Shown here one piece after another: positions 18,307 to 26,182 of a stretch of 64,000 bases of DNA (positions are counted from its first letter, which is position 1; each line of letters begins with the position of its first letter). The stretch is from the NCBI GenBank assembly GCA_001799735.1, contig MGUA01000039.1, positions 78,289 through 142,288 on the forward strand, written 5' to 3'. Both the position numbers and the translations under genes were made by a program. The notes under the pieces are model-generated. The model saw only the letters and a list, made by a program, of their open reading frames with translations. It was not told where the DNA came from and did not search any database. The DNA is from Elusimicrobia bacterium GWB2_63_22. GTDB lineage: Bacteria > Elusimicrobiota > Elusimicrobia > Elusimicrobiales > UBA9959.

Positions 18307-19443
18307 TTACTTCGCCGCGCCCACGGAAAGGGAAGCCTTTACCGCGTCGGTCACGGTCTTGATCTGCTCGTCCGAGAGCTCCGGGTACATCGGCAGCGAG
18401 AACACGGTGTCCATCACGGCGTCGCAGGCGGGCAGGTCGCCGCGCTTGCCGCCCAGGTGCGCGTAGGCCTCCTGCAGGTGCAGGGCTATCGGGTAGTAGA
18501 TCTGGTTGGCTATGCCAACCTCGGTCAGGTGCTTCTGCGCGTTGTCGCGCTTGGCCTTGGTGTCGAAGCGCAGGGTGTAGTAGTTGAACGAGTGGCGCGC
18601 GTTGGCGGGCACGACGGGGGTGACGCAGAGGCCCTTGAGGGCCGCGGCGTATTTCTCCGCGACCTTGTTGCGCATCTCGGTCCAACCCTCCACGTGTTTG
18701 AGGCGGATGGAGAGGATGGCGGCCTGCACGGTGTCGAGGCGGCTGTTGAAGCCCTCCATCTCGTGGTGGTAGCGCACCTTGCTGCCATGGTTGCGCAGCT
18801 GTTTGAGCGTCTCGTAGATCTTGTCGTCGTTGGTGGTGATAGCCCCGCCGTCGCCGAAGGCGCCGAGGTTCTTGGCCGGGAAGAAGCTGAACGTGCCGCA
18901 ATGGCCCATGGCGCCGCAGTACTTCCAGTCCTTGCCGCCCATCTTGTACTTGGCGGTGAAGGCCTGTGCGGTGTCTTCCACCACGATCAGGTTATGCTTG
19001 GCCGCTATGGCCATTATGGCGTCCATGTCGCAGGGCATGCCGTACAGGTGCACCGGCACTATGGCGCGGGTCCTGGGGGTGATCTTTTTCTCGATGGACT
19101 TGGGGTCGAGGTTGAAGGTGACCGGGTCGATGTCCGCGAAGACGGGGATGGCGCCGACCTGGGAGATGGTCTCGGAGGTGGCGATGAAGGTGAAGGGGGA
19201 GGTGATGACCTCGTCGCCCTTCTTGATGCCGCTGGCGATGAAGGCCATGCGCAGGGCGTCGGTGCCGTTGGCCACGCCGACGGCGTACTTGGCGCCGTTA
19301 TGGGCGGCGAATTCTTTCTCGAACTTGGTCACTTCTTCGCCGAGTATGAAATTGGCCTTATTGAAAACATTTTTTACCGCGGTCTCGATCTCGTCCTTGA
19401 TGGGGGCGTAACCGGCAAGCATATCTACCATGGGTACTTTCAT
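18307..19443 (-). CDS. DegT/DnrJ/EryC1/StrS sugar aminotransferase
   Basis: A 378-residue PLP enzyme that aminates a keto-sugar nucleotide. Motifs are GTDALRMAF (phosphate cup), VPVHLYGMPCDMD, VVEDTAQAF and the PLP lysine in FFPAKNLGAFGDGGA, with FNSRLDTVQAAIL and RYHHEMEGFN further on. It is the first gene of the leftward polysaccharide operon, with a GGAGG ribosome site eight bases before the ATG and a promoter at 19473-19501. The exact amino sugar (for example a viosamine or bacillosamine type) cannot be assigned. Confidence 0.92.
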   Translation of the reverse strand: MKVPMVDMLAGYAPIKDEIETAVKNVFNKANFILGEEVTKFEKEFAAHNGAKYAVGVANGTDALRMAFIASGIKKGDEVITSPFTFIATSETISQVGAIPVFADIDPVTFNLDPKSIEKKITPRTRAIVPVHLYGMPCDMDAIMAIAAKHNLIVVEDTAQAFTAKYKMGGKDWKYCGAMGHCGTFSFFPAKNLGAFGDGGAITTNDDKIYETLKQLRNHGSKVRYHHEMEGFNSRLDTVQAAILSIRLKHVEGWTEMRNKVAEKYAAALKGLCVTPVVPANARHSFNYYTLRFDTKAKRDNAQKHLTEVGIANQIYYPIALHLQEAYAHLGGKRGDLPACDAVMDTVFSLPMYPELSDEQIKTVTDAVKASLSVGAAK

Positions 19444-19472
19444 TGGAACCTCCGTTTTGACTTACATGGAGT

Positions 19473-19501
19473 ATTGTATAAAAATAGCCGGCCCCTAACA
19501 A
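19473..19501 (-). promoter_or_regulatory. Promoter of the polysaccharide operon
   Basis: On the minus strand TTGTTA (19496-19501) is followed after 17 bases by TACAAT (19473-19478). This lies 30 bases upstream of the DegT aminotransferase start and is the only clear promoter for the genes down to mtgA. Confidence 0.65.
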
Positions 19502-19509
19502 ACGCGTAT

Positions 19510-19528
19510 TATAATTATTTGTTATAAT
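19510..19528 (+). promoter_or_regulatory. Tandem -10 boxes before the rightward GT2 gene
   Basis: Two TATAAT hexamers, at 19510-19515 and 19523-19528, lie 11-24 bases before the ATG at 19539. No convincing -35 or ribosome site is visible. Use of the second box would leave a leader of only a few bases. Confidence 0.55.
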
Positions 19529-19538
19529 CTAGCCGGCC

Positions 19539-20255
19539 ATGAAAGTTACCATAGTTATCCCGTCCTATAACGAGATGAAAACGCTGCCGGCCGTCCTGAA
19601 GGCGGTGGCCGCGCTCAGCCTCGATAAGGAAGTGGTGGTGGTGGACGACGGTTCCCGCGACGGCACCCGGGAGTGGCTGGAGCGGGCCATAGCGGCCAAA
19701 GAATTCCCCTGCGACCTGCGGCTGATAAAGCACGAGGCCAACAAGGGCAAGGGCGGCGCGCTGATCACCGGCTTCAACTCCTCCGCCGGCGACATCGCCA
19801 TAGTGCAGGACGCCGACCTGGAATACGACCCCGCGCAGATCCCCGATCTCGTCCGGCCCATACAGGAGGGCCGCGCCGACGCGGTCTTCGGCTCGCGGAT
19901 GCTGACGGCGAGGACCTACACCTATAGCCGCATCTACCTGGCCGGCAACAAGCTGCTCACCTTGCTGGTGCACCTGCTGTTCGGGCTGAAGGTCACGGAT
20001 TCCTATACCTGCTACAAAGCTTTCCGCACGCCCCTGCTCCGGAAGATGAAACTGAGCTCCACGGGCTTCGAGATAGAGGCCGAGATGTCCTGCAAGACCG
20101 CCTTCCTGGGCCTGCGCTTCCTGGAGCTGCCGATAAAGTACATCTCCCGCTCCAGGCAGGAGGGCAAGAAAATAAACTACCGGGACGCCGTGAAGGGCGT
20201 GCTGAAGATCCTGTGGCTGCGGCTTACCCTCAGGGCGGCGGATTTCAACCTATGA
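19539..20255 (+). CDS. GT2 glycosyltransferase (DPM1-like)
   Basis: A 238-residue soluble GT-A enzyme similar to dolichol-phosphate mannosyltransferase catalytic domains. It shows IPSYNEMKTL, VVVDDGSRDGT, NKGKGGALITGF and QDADLEYDP, then a C-terminal GFEIEAEMSCK and PIKYISRSRQEGKKI, typical of the family. No C-terminal membrane helices. It opens a rightward operon with the RmlD-like and WecA-like genes, divergent from the large polysaccharide operon, so all may serve one glycan. No ribosome site precedes the ATG. Confidence 0.85.
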   Translation: MKVTIVIPSYNEMKTLPAVLKAVAALSLDKEVVVVDDGSRDGTREWLERAIAAKEFPCDLRLIKHEANKGKGGALITGFNSSAGDIAIVQDADLEYDPAQIPDLVRPIQEGRADAVFGSRMLTARTYTYSRIYLAGNKLLTLLVHLLFGLKVTDSYTCYKAFRTPLLRKMKLSSTGFEIEAEMSCKTAFLGLRFLELPIKYISRSRQEGKKINYRDAVKGVLKILWLRLTLRAADFNL

Positions 20256-21118
20256 AGGCGCTCATCATAGGCGCGGCCGGCCAGGTGGGGGGGACCCTCG
20301 CCGCGCAATGCGTCAGGCGCAGGATAGAGGTTTACGGCACCTCCCGCAAGGGGCAGGGCTTCCTCTACCTCGACCTCGCCGACGCGGCCTCCATAAAAGA
20401 TTCCTTCGAAAAGGCAAAGCCCGATACGGTCTTCCTTTGTTCGGCCATGACCCACGTGGACAACTGCGAGCGGGACCCCGAGCTGGCCCGCCGCGTCAAC
20501 ACCGTCGGGACCGGGCTGGTGGCGGAGGAATGTTCCCGGGCCGGGGCGCGGCTGGTCTATTTCTCCACCGAATACGTTTTCGACGGCGCCGCCGGACCTT
20601 ATGACGAGGAGGCTCCCGTTAACCCGGTCAGCGTTTACGGGCGCACCAAGCTGGAGGGGGAACAGGCGGCGCTGGCGGCCGGCGGGCTGTCGGTGCGCAC
20701 CACCGTGGTGTACAGCCATAACCCGGCCTCCAAGAATTTCATCATGCAGCTCATCAGCAACCACCGCTCCGGCGCCAGGATGCGCGTGCCGTCGGACCAG
20801 TTCTCCAATCCCACCTACGCGCCCGAGCTGGCCTCGGCCGTGCTGGACCTGGTGGAGAAGAACGCCTCCGGGGTCTATAACGTGGTCGGCCCCGACTGGC
20901 TGAACCGCTACGATTTCGCCGTAAAGGCCTGCGCTGCCCTCGGCTTCTCCCCCGATTTCCTGGAGCCCCGGCTCACGGCGGAGCTGGGCCAGGCCGCGCT
21001 CCGGCCGCTGAAGGCCGGGCTGCGCACCGAGAAACTGGCGGCCAAGCTGGGCCGCCGCCTGCCGCCGGTGGAGGACAGCCTGCGCAAGATCGCCGCGATC
21101 ATGAAGCAATATGAATGA
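20252..21118 (+). CDS. dTDP-4-dehydrorhamnose reductase-like SDR
   Basis: A 288-residue extended SDR of the RmlD type. The start at 20252 overlaps the previous stop (ATGA) and places the NAD motif IIGAAGQVGGTLA at the N-terminus. Other motifs are THVDNCERDPELA, the VNTVGT helix, YFSTEYVFDG, YGRTKLEGE (catalytic Tyr, Lys) and a C-terminal GVYNVVGPDW. RmlD enzymes reduce dTDP-4-keto-rhamnose; close relatives act as MAT2B-like or other sugar reductases. The other rhamnose genes (rmlA-C) are not adjacent, so substrate is unproven. Confidence 0.75.
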   Translation: MKALIIGAAGQVGGTLAAQCVRRRIEVYGTSRKGQGFLYLDLADAASIKDSFEKAKPDTVFLCSAMTHVDNCERDPELARRVNTVGTGLVAEECSRAGARLVYFSTEYVFDGAAGPYDEEAPVNPVSVYGRTKLEGEQAALAAGGLSVRTTVVYSHNPASKNFIMQLISNHRSGARMRVPSDQFSNPTYAPELASAVLDLVEKNASGVYNVVGPDWLNRYDFAVKACAALGFSPDFLEPRLTAELGQAALRPLKAGLRTEKLAAKLGRRLPPVEDSLRKIAAIMKQYE

Positions 21119-22148
21119 CCTGACGCTGAATTTCAAGCTCTACCTGCTGGCCTTCCTGCTGCCGCTGGGCCTGTCGCTGGCGCTGACGCCGCTGCTGCGC
21201 GCGCTTGCCATCAGGTTCGGCCACCTGGATACGCCCACGCACATCAAGACGCACAAGCAGCCGACGCCGCTGCTGGGCGGTACCGCGGTGTTCCTGGCCT
21301 TCGCGGCGTCGCTGCTGTTCATGCGGTTCTATACCTCTTTCCCCACCGGCACGCTGCGCGACCTGCGCGTGCTCCTTATCGGGGGCGGAGTAATGTTCGT
21401 GCTGGGCCTGATAGACGATTTTCGCAAGCCCAACGGGCTGGGCGTGCGGCTGAAGTTCGTGGTGCAGTTCCTGGTGGCGGGGTTTACTGTCTATTACGGC
21501 ATCCGGATCAACTTCATCCACCCGGATTACCTGAATTTCCTGCTGAGCGTGGTCTGGATAGTAGGGGTGTCCAACGCTTTTAATATCGTGGATATCATGG
21601 ACGGGCTGTCGGCGGGGCAGGCGGCGCTGGCGGCTTTCGGCTTCCTGCTGATAGCGCTGCCGTCGGAGTCTATCTACGTGAACTTCGCGGCGGCGGCGCT
21701 GGCCGGCGCGGCGGCGGGCTTCCTGCCCTACAATTTATCGAAAAAGCACAAGATCTTCATGGGCGACTCGGGCAGCCTGGTCTGCGGCTACCTGCTCTCC
21801 GTCCTGGCGCTCGGCACGCGCTACACCGACGTGAACCCGCTGGGCGTGTACGCGCCGCTGTTCATCCTGGCGGTGCCGATCTACGACACTTTCTTCGTCT
21901 CGGTCATGCGGCTGCGCCGCGGGCTGTCGCCGTTCGTGGGCAGCAAGGACCACTTCGCGCTGCGGCTGGAGAAGCTCGGGCTCTCGCGCCGCCGCATCGT
22001 GGGGCTGGCCTCCATCACCACGCTGTGCCTGGCGGTCTTCGCCTGGCTCATCACGCAGGTCACCCTCCCCTGGGGCGTGGTCATCATCCTCTTCCTGCTG
22101 ACGGAATTCCTCCTCTTCAGCCTCGCCATCGCCAAAATTAAAATATAG
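21111..22148 (+). CDS. Polyprenyl-phosphate phosphosugar transferase (WecA/MraY family)
   Basis: A 345-residue membrane enzyme with about ten segments. It links a UDP-sugar phosphate to undecaprenyl phosphate, the initiating step for a lipid-linked glycan. Family motifs are LIDDFRKPNG (Asp pair), FNIVDIMDGLSAG (NxxDxxDG), FMGDSGSL and the cytoplasmic loop GSKDHFALRLEKLGLSRRR with the HxxxR-type motif. The pattern is nearer WecA/TagO/WbpL than MraY. It overlaps the reductase gene and ends the rightward operon. With the facing cluster it would supply the initiation step of a surface polysaccharide. Confidence 0.9.
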   Translation: MNDLTLNFKLYLLAFLLPLGLSLALTPLLRALAIRFGHLDTPTHIKTHKQPTPLLGGTAVFLAFAASLLFMRFYTSFPTGTLRDLRVLLIGGGVMFVLGLIDDFRKPNGLGVRLKFVVQFLVAGFTVYYGIRINFIHPDYLNFLLSVVWIVGVSNAFNIVDIMDGLSAGQAALAAFGFLLIALPSESIYVNFAAAALAGAAAGFLPYNLSKKHKIFMGDSGSLVCGYLLSVLALGTRYTDVNPLGVYAPLFILAVPIYDTFFVSVMRLRRGLSPFVGSKDHFALRLEKLGLSRRRIVGLASITTLCLAVFAWLITQVTLPWGVVIILFLLTEFLLFSLAIAKIKI

Positions 22149-22151
22149 TCC

Positions 22152-22282
22152 GGGGCTGACCGGGGCATGGTCCCGGGCTCCTGTACTGCAGGGAACCGTT
22201 GCGCGGTTCCCCCCGCCCTGGGGAACTTATGGGCGGGGCCCCCTTCCCCAAAGTCGCCCGGGACCATGCCCCGGCCAGCCCC
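22152..22282. repeat. Long palindromic element, copy 2 (inverted core)
   Basis: Arms 22152-22178 and 22256-22282 are 27 bases each with one mismatch. The core between them, read on the minus strand, matches copy 1 and copy 3: CTTTGGGGAAGGGGGCCCCG and then GGAACCGCGCAACGGTTCC. A further smaller hairpin follows at about 22309-22332. The element starts three bases after the WecA-like stop codon. Confidence 0.8.
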
Positions 22283-22369
22283 TCCCGGATTTAGATAACG
22301 GGCTCGGGCCTCCGGGAGGGCCTTCCGAACCCATACACCCGCCGCCCCTCCGCCGCCGCGCAAATTAAG

Positions 22370-22375
22370 TATACT
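22370..22375 (+). promoter_or_regulatory. -10 box of the small membrane gene
   Basis: TATACT lies 28 bases before the ATG at 22403; a GGGGAG ribosome site is at 22391-22396. No clear -35. Confidence 0.45.
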
Positions 22376-22402
22376 GTCCCCATCGTTATTGGGGAGATTC
22401 TA

Positions 22403-22756
22403 ATGTCAGAATCCACGCGTATATTTAAAGGAATTGCTGCAGGATTGGGGTATCTTTCTATCCCTTTCTTCGTTTTATTGCTCAGTAACGTGTCGTCTTG
22501 TGCCGGTTCTAGTTCCGAGTACTGTGCCAGGAATGGAAGTTTTGCTTGCTCGATATTTTATGCCAATTTCCCATACTTGCTGGCTGGCCCTGTATTATTG
22601 ATTTTGGGCCCGCTTGTACTAATCTGGAATATCGCAAAGTTTAGGGAGAGGGAAGAGGAGACAACGCTTGATGTTTGTGCTGTTTTAATTGGCATAGTAT
22701 CCGTAGTACTACACATGTATATGTGGATGGCAGATCCGTCTTGTGGGATTAAGTAG
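22403..22756 (+). CDS. Small AT-rich membrane protein, unrecognised
   Basis: A 117-residue protein with three predicted membrane segments (about residues 13-31, 53-73 and 89-108) and five cysteines outside or at the ends of them. I recognise no family. Base composition is unlike its neighbours: 132 of the 300 bases from 22441 to 22740 are G or C (44 percent), and codons such as ttt, att and tta are common, which suggests recent acquisition. It has its own -10, ribosome site and intrinsic terminator and is flanked by two inverted copies of the palindromic element. Confidence 0.7.
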   Translation: MSESTRIFKGIAAGLGYLSIPFFVLLLSNVSSCAGSSSEYCARNGSFACSIFYANFPYLLAGPVLLILGPLVLIWNIAKFREREEETTLDVCAVLIGIVSVVLHMYMWMADPSCGIK

Positions 22757-22809
22757 TAGACGAAGGATTAGGCTGAATTAACAACGAAGACGTTTTCAAT
22801 TAAGCAAAG

Positions 22810-22838
22810 CCGCCGGGGAGCCGGCGGTTTTTGTTTTT
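22810..22838 (+). terminator. Intrinsic terminator
   Basis: Stem CCGCCGG/CCGGCGG (22810-22816, 22821-22827) followed by TTTTTGTTTTT. It ends the small AT-rich gene. Confidence 0.85.
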
Positions 22839-22850
22839 GGAGGTGGGACT

Positions 22851-22974
22851 GGCGCGGACGGGAGGGGGTTGGTTCCGAGCGACTTTGGGGAAGGGGGGCC
22901 CCGCTTCGGGGGGGAACCGCGCAACGGTTCCCTGCAGTACAGGAGCGAGGGGCCAAGCCCCTCCCATCCGCGCG
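22851..22974. repeat. Long palindromic element, copy 3
   Basis: Imperfect arms of roughly 25-30 bases (about 22851-22880 and 22945-22974) surround the shared core CTTTGGGGAAGGGGGGCCCC plus the inner hairpin GGAACCGCGCAACGGTTCC. Arm mismatches are mostly of the G-T type, so a folded RNA could still pair. Core orientation is the same as copy 1 and opposite to copy 2. Placed between the convergent AT-rich gene and the OsmC gene. Confidence 0.75.
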
Positions 22975-22990
22975 ATTAATAGAGATAACG

Positions 22991-23380
22991 CTAGCCGGCT
23001 GTGATTTCGAACTTGGGGGGATTGTCCATGGTGCGTTTGACGAGGCACTGTTCGGCGGCTTTTACGAGGGCCGGCAGGTACTTGGCGGGGAAGTCCTTGG
23101 GGGGGGTGATCTTCATTACGGTTTTACTGAGCAGGTGCGTCTCGGGGCTCACCTCGAAGGAGACCGTGATGCCCAGGCCCTCGGCGCTGAGACCCCGGCT
23201 CTGCACGAAGCCCAGCGCGAAGATGCCGGCGCAGGTGCCCAGCGAGGCCAGGAACAGGTCGAAGGGCGTGGGGGCCGAACCCTCGCCGGAGGGGGCCGGC
23301 TGGTCGGTGGCTATCTCGAAGCCGTGCCAGTTGGCGCTCACTTTCTTGCCGCCGGGAAAAGTTATATTCATTTCGCTCAT
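22991..23380 (-). CDS. OsmC-family peroxide-detoxifying protein
   Basis: A 129-residue protein of the OsmC/Ohr fold, thiol peroxidases that reduce organic hydroperoxides. The N-terminal beta sheet has a GEGSAPTPFDLFLASLGTC helix with the first conserved Cys, and the second redox Cys lies in AAEQCLVKRTMDNPP. Length is short but usual for the YhfA-like subgroup. GGAGG lies seven bases before the ATG. The function in oxidative stress is inferred from the family. Confidence 0.85.
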   Translation of the reverse strand: MSEMNITFPGGKKVSANWHGFEIATDQPAPSGEGSAPTPFDLFLASLGTCAGIFALGFVQSRGLSAEGLGITVSFEVSPETHLLSKTVMKITPPKDFPAKYLPALVKAAEQCLVKRTMDNPPKFEITAG

Positions 23381-23394
23381 AATTGCCTCCTCAC

Positions 23395-23422
23395 ACTGGA
23401 TCCCGGCTTGCGCCGGGATGAC
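23395..23422. repeat. Short REP-like palindrome, copy 1
   Basis: ACTGGATCCCGGC, a short loop, then GCCGGGATGAC. Similar in form to the copy at 23482-23509. Both have the actgga...atgac frame of REP-like repeats seen in many bacteria. Confidence 0.6.
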
Positions 23423-23451
23423 GTTAAATCTCTCTTCACTAAGTTAGATGC

Positions 23452-23478
23452 AAAAAGAGCCTGAAAGTTTCAGGCCCT
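23452..23478 (-). terminator. Intrinsic terminator of the HD-GYP gene
   Basis: On the minus strand GCCTGAAACTTTCAGGC forms a hairpin followed by TCTTTTT. It is about 40 bases beyond the stop codon at 23517. Confidence 0.75.
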
Positions 23479-23481
23479 TAA

Positions 23482-23509
23482 ACTGGATTCCGGCTTTCGC
23501 CGGAATGAC
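23482..23509. repeat. Short REP-like palindrome, copy 2
   Basis: ACTGGATTCCGGC, loop, GCCGGAATGAC: same outline as the copy 87 bases earlier, with paired changes in the stem. Confidence 0.6.
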
Positions 23510-23516
23510 TGACCGT

Positions 23517-24677
23517 TTAGTAGTTATGCCGGTGCAGTTCTTTCGTGATGCCGGGGATGATGGTGGTCTTGCCGTCGCCGATGGCCTGCATCTTGAGGAT
23601 CTCGCCGTACACCTTGTCGAAGGCGCCCACCACTTCCGGATCGAAGGACTTGCCGCTCTCCTCGAGGATGTACTCGCGGGCCTTCTCCGCGTCCCAGCGG
23701 GGCTTGTAGACGCGCGGCATACAGAGCGCGTCGAAGACGTCGGCCACGGAGACGATGCGGGCGTAGATCGGGATCTGCGGGCCTTTCAGCTTGGCCGGGT
23801 AGCCGGTGCCGTCGAACTTCTCGTGGTGCGAGCCGGCCACCTTGCAGGCGATCTGCAGCAGCGCGCTCTCGGCGTTGCAGAGGATCTTCGCGCCGTAGAC
23901 GGTATGCTTCTTCATCTCTTCGAATTCGTCCGTGGTGAGCTTGCCGGGCTTGAGCAGGATGGCGTCGGCGATGCCGACCTTGCCGATATCGTGCAGGGGG
24001 CTGGCGTAGCGGATGTTCTCCACCTCGCGCTCGGGCAGGCCCAGGCCGTGCGCTATCAGGGCGGAGTACTCGCTGATGTGGCGCAGGTGGATAGCCGTGT
24101 CCTGCTGGTCGCGGTATTCCGCGGTGACGGCCAGGCGGTAGATGGTCTCGAGCTGGGATTTGGAAAGGCTCTCGTAAAGCTGGGCGTTCTCGATGCCCGA
24201 GGCCGCCAGGGAGCTGATCAGCTGCAGGATGCCCTCGTCGTCGATGTCGAACTGGCTGCCGTTCTTGTTCATCGCCTCGAACACGCCGATAATGTGGCCG
24301 CCCACGTTCTTGAGCGGCACCGCGAGGATGCTGCGGGAGCGGTAGCCGGTCAGGCGGTCGATCTCGTGGGTAAAGCGGTCGTCCTTGTAGACGTCCTGGA
24401 TGTTGAGGGTCAGGCCCGAGGAGGCCACGTGGCCGGCGATGCCCTTGCCGAAAGGCACCCGTATCTCGGTATGCTGCATGCCGAGCGCCACTTTGGACCA
24501 AAGCTCGTTCGTCTGCCGGTCCAATATAAAGACGCTGCAGCGATCGCAGTTGAGGATGGTCTTGACCTGCTCGGCTATCAGCTCAAGGAGCCTGTTAAGG
24601 TTGGTCTCCTTGGATACGACGCCGCCGAAATTGACGAGCAGGCGCAAGCGGTTTTCCAGTTCTTCGGCCCTGGTCAT
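23517..24677 (-). CDS. GAF and HD-GYP phosphodiesterase
   Basis: A 386-residue cytoplasmic signalling protein. Residues 20-165 form a GAF sensor domain (LNRLLELIAEQ, FGKGIAGHVASSG, LAVPLKNVGGHIIGVFEAMN). Residues 180-370 form an HD-GYP domain with HLRHISEY, the HD pair in SPLHDIGKVGI, HTVYGAKIL, HHEKFDGTGYP (the GYP motif) and SVADVFDAL. HD-GYP enzymes hydrolyse cyclic di-GMP to GMP; the GAF part likely sets activity by a small ligand or redox state. A -10 box lies six bases before the ATG (see 24684-24692), so the mRNA may be leaderless. A terminator follows it. Confidence 0.93.
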   Translation of the reverse strand: MTRAEELENRLRLLVNFGGVVSKETNLNRLLELIAEQVKTILNCDRCSVFILDRQTNELWSKVALGMQHTEIRVPFGKGIAGHVASSGLTLNIQDVYKDDRFTHEIDRLTGYRSRSILAVPLKNVGGHIIGVFEAMNKNGSQFDIDDEGILQLISSLAASGIENAQLYESLSKSQLETIYRLAVTAEYRDQQDTAIHLRHISEYSALIAHGLGLPEREVENIRYASPLHDIGKVGIADAILLKPGKLTTDEFEEMKKHTVYGAKILCNAESALLQIACKVAGSHHEKFDGTGYPAKLKGPQIPIYARIVSVADVFDALCMPRVYKPRWDAEKAREYILEESGKSFDPEVVGAFDKVYGEILKMQAIGDGKTTIIPGITKELHRHNY

Positions 24678-24683
24678 AGCGTT

Positions 24684-24692
24684 ATTTTAGCA
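24684..24692 (-). promoter_or_regulatory. Extended -10 of the HD-GYP gene
   Basis: On the minus strand TGCTAAAAT ends six bases before the ATG at 24677; transcription would start at or next to the initiation codon. Confidence 0.5.
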
Positions 24693-24712
24693 TTATCGCG
24701 CTCAAGAAACGG

Positions 24713-26182
24713 TCATTTTCCGGCGACTTCATCCAGGAAGACGCTGTAGTGCACGGCCCTCGCGGAAGGGTAGGCCTTGCGCAGGCCGGCGTTGATCTGG
24801 ACCAGGCAGGAGGTGCCGCCTACGATCACGGTGCCGGCCTGCACCGAGGCGATGTTGCCCAGCTTGCGGTCCAGGACCTTGTTGGAGAGTTCCGGCTCGG
24901 TAAAGGCGAACGCCCCGGCGCCGCCGCAGCACCAGTCGCTCTCCGGCATTTCCACAAAGGACCCGCCGGCCAGTTTATGCAGCACGGCCCTGGGCTCCTT
25001 CCTGATGCCCTGCCCGTGGCAGGCGCGGCAGGAGTCGTGGTACGTAACCCGCCCGGCCTTCGCCAGGGCGGCCTTGTCGGCGTGCCCGGCCTTTTCCGGC
25101 GGGATGAATTCCAGGATGTCGCGCACGGCCGCGGCGAAGGCCTTGGCCCTGGGCCGCCAGTCCGGGTCGGCCGTAAAGAGCTGCTCGTAGGATTTCATGA
25201 AGGCCGCGCAGGAGGAGCAGTCGGCTATCAGCGGGAACTCCCCGAACCGCTCCTTTAGCTCCTCGTAGCGGAGGATGTTCCTGCGGGCGAACTCGCGCGC
25301 CGCCTCGAGCCGGCCGTAGTTGTGCGCCATCAGGCCGCAGCAGATGTTCTCGGCCAGCACGCCTTCCCCGGCGCAGCGCTTGAGCACGCGCACGGTGGCC
25401 AGCGCCACTTCGGTGAAAAGGTAATTGGGCCCGCAGGGAGCGAAGTAGACCCAGTTCACGGCCTTCTTGTCGCCGGGAGCGAGGTCCGGGTCTTTGCCGA
25501 GGACTTCGGAGGCGAAGCGCAGCGGCACGTGGTTTACCGAGCCTTCGGCCTCGGAGATGCCGGGCATGCCCAGGAAATCATAAAGGCCCATTTTCGTGGC
25601 CAGGCGCGGCAGGCCGGTCTTCTTGACCAGGTAGGCCAGCTTGAGCCAGAAGCCGAAGACGGCCGGGGCGTTGAGCAGCGTGTTGATGGCCGCCCTGGCG
25701 AAAAAATTATCCCCGTAGCCGTCCTGCGCGCGCCGGCCTTCCAGCACTATGTCCGGGGTGGGCACCTTGGCGTAGCAGGCGCTGGTGCAGGCGCCGCAGA
25801 GCAGGCAGGTGGAGAAGGCCTCCTCGGCGTCGGCGGGGTTCCTGGCCCGGCCTTCCACCAGCATGCGCACGAACTGGTTGCGGCCGCGCGCGGAGATGGT
25901 CTCGCGGCCCGTCAGCATGTAGGTGGGGCAGGAGGTCTCGCAGTAGCCGCAGCGGTTGCACTGGGCCGTGGCGTCGTAAAGTTTTCTCTCGCCCAGGTCG
26001 GTGAGCAGCGCGGGCAGGTGGCGGTCGGCCTGCTCGTGGAGGTACAGCTCGTTGATGTCGCCGTGGAAGCCGGACATCCCGGGCGCTTCCGCGGCGTAAT
26101 CAGGCAGCGAAACGTCCTTAACGGAGGGGGTGCCGCCGTCGCCGTCGGTGCTGGACGCAGTGGCTTTCACATGGTGTATCAC
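24713..26182 (-). CDS. glcF: Glycolate/lactate oxidase iron-sulfur subunit
   Basis: A 489-residue protein that carries electrons from the flavin subunit. The N-terminal half has two [4Fe-4S] motifs, CNRCGYCETSCP and CLLCGACTSACY, each followed by a distant Cys-Pro or Cys-Tyr. The C-terminal half has two CCG-type domains (CCGLMAHNYGR and CCGGAGAFAF), which bind a further cluster. The GTG start at 26182 overlaps the stop of the flavin gene (GTGA), so the two are coupled. It is called GlcF-like; an LldE/heterodisulfide-reductase-like role with another 2-hydroxyacid is possible. The N-terminal 60 residues are longer than in GlcF of model bacteria. Confidence 0.85.
   Translation of the reverse strand: MIHHVKATASSTDGDGGTPSVKDVSLPDYAAEAPGMSGFHGDINELYLHEQADRHLPALLTDLGERKLYDATAQCNRCGYCETSCPTYMLTGRETISARGRNQFVRMLVEGRARNPADAEEAFSTCLLCGACTSACYAKVPTPDIVLEGRRAQDGYGDNFFARAAINTLLNAPAVFGFWLKLAYLVKKTGLPRLATKMGLYDFLGMPGISEAEGSVNHVPLRFASEVLGKDPDLAPGDKKAVNWVYFAPCGPNYLFTEVALATVRVLKRCAGEGVLAENICCGLMAHNYGRLEAAREFARRNILRYEELKERFGEFPLIADCSSCAAFMKSYEQLFTADPDWRPRAKAFAAAVRDILEFIPPEKAGHADKAALAKAGRVTYHDSCRACHGQGIRKEPRAVLHKLAGGSFVEMPESDWCCGGAGAFAFTEPELSNKVLDRKLGNIASVQAGTVIVGGTSCLVQINAGLRKAYPSARAVHYSVFLDEVAGK

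Noticed and set aside
22403-22756. A transposase or phage remnant in the AT-rich islet
   Set aside because: The only gene is a small membrane protein with no recombinase or phage motif; only base composition and flanking repeats point to mobility.
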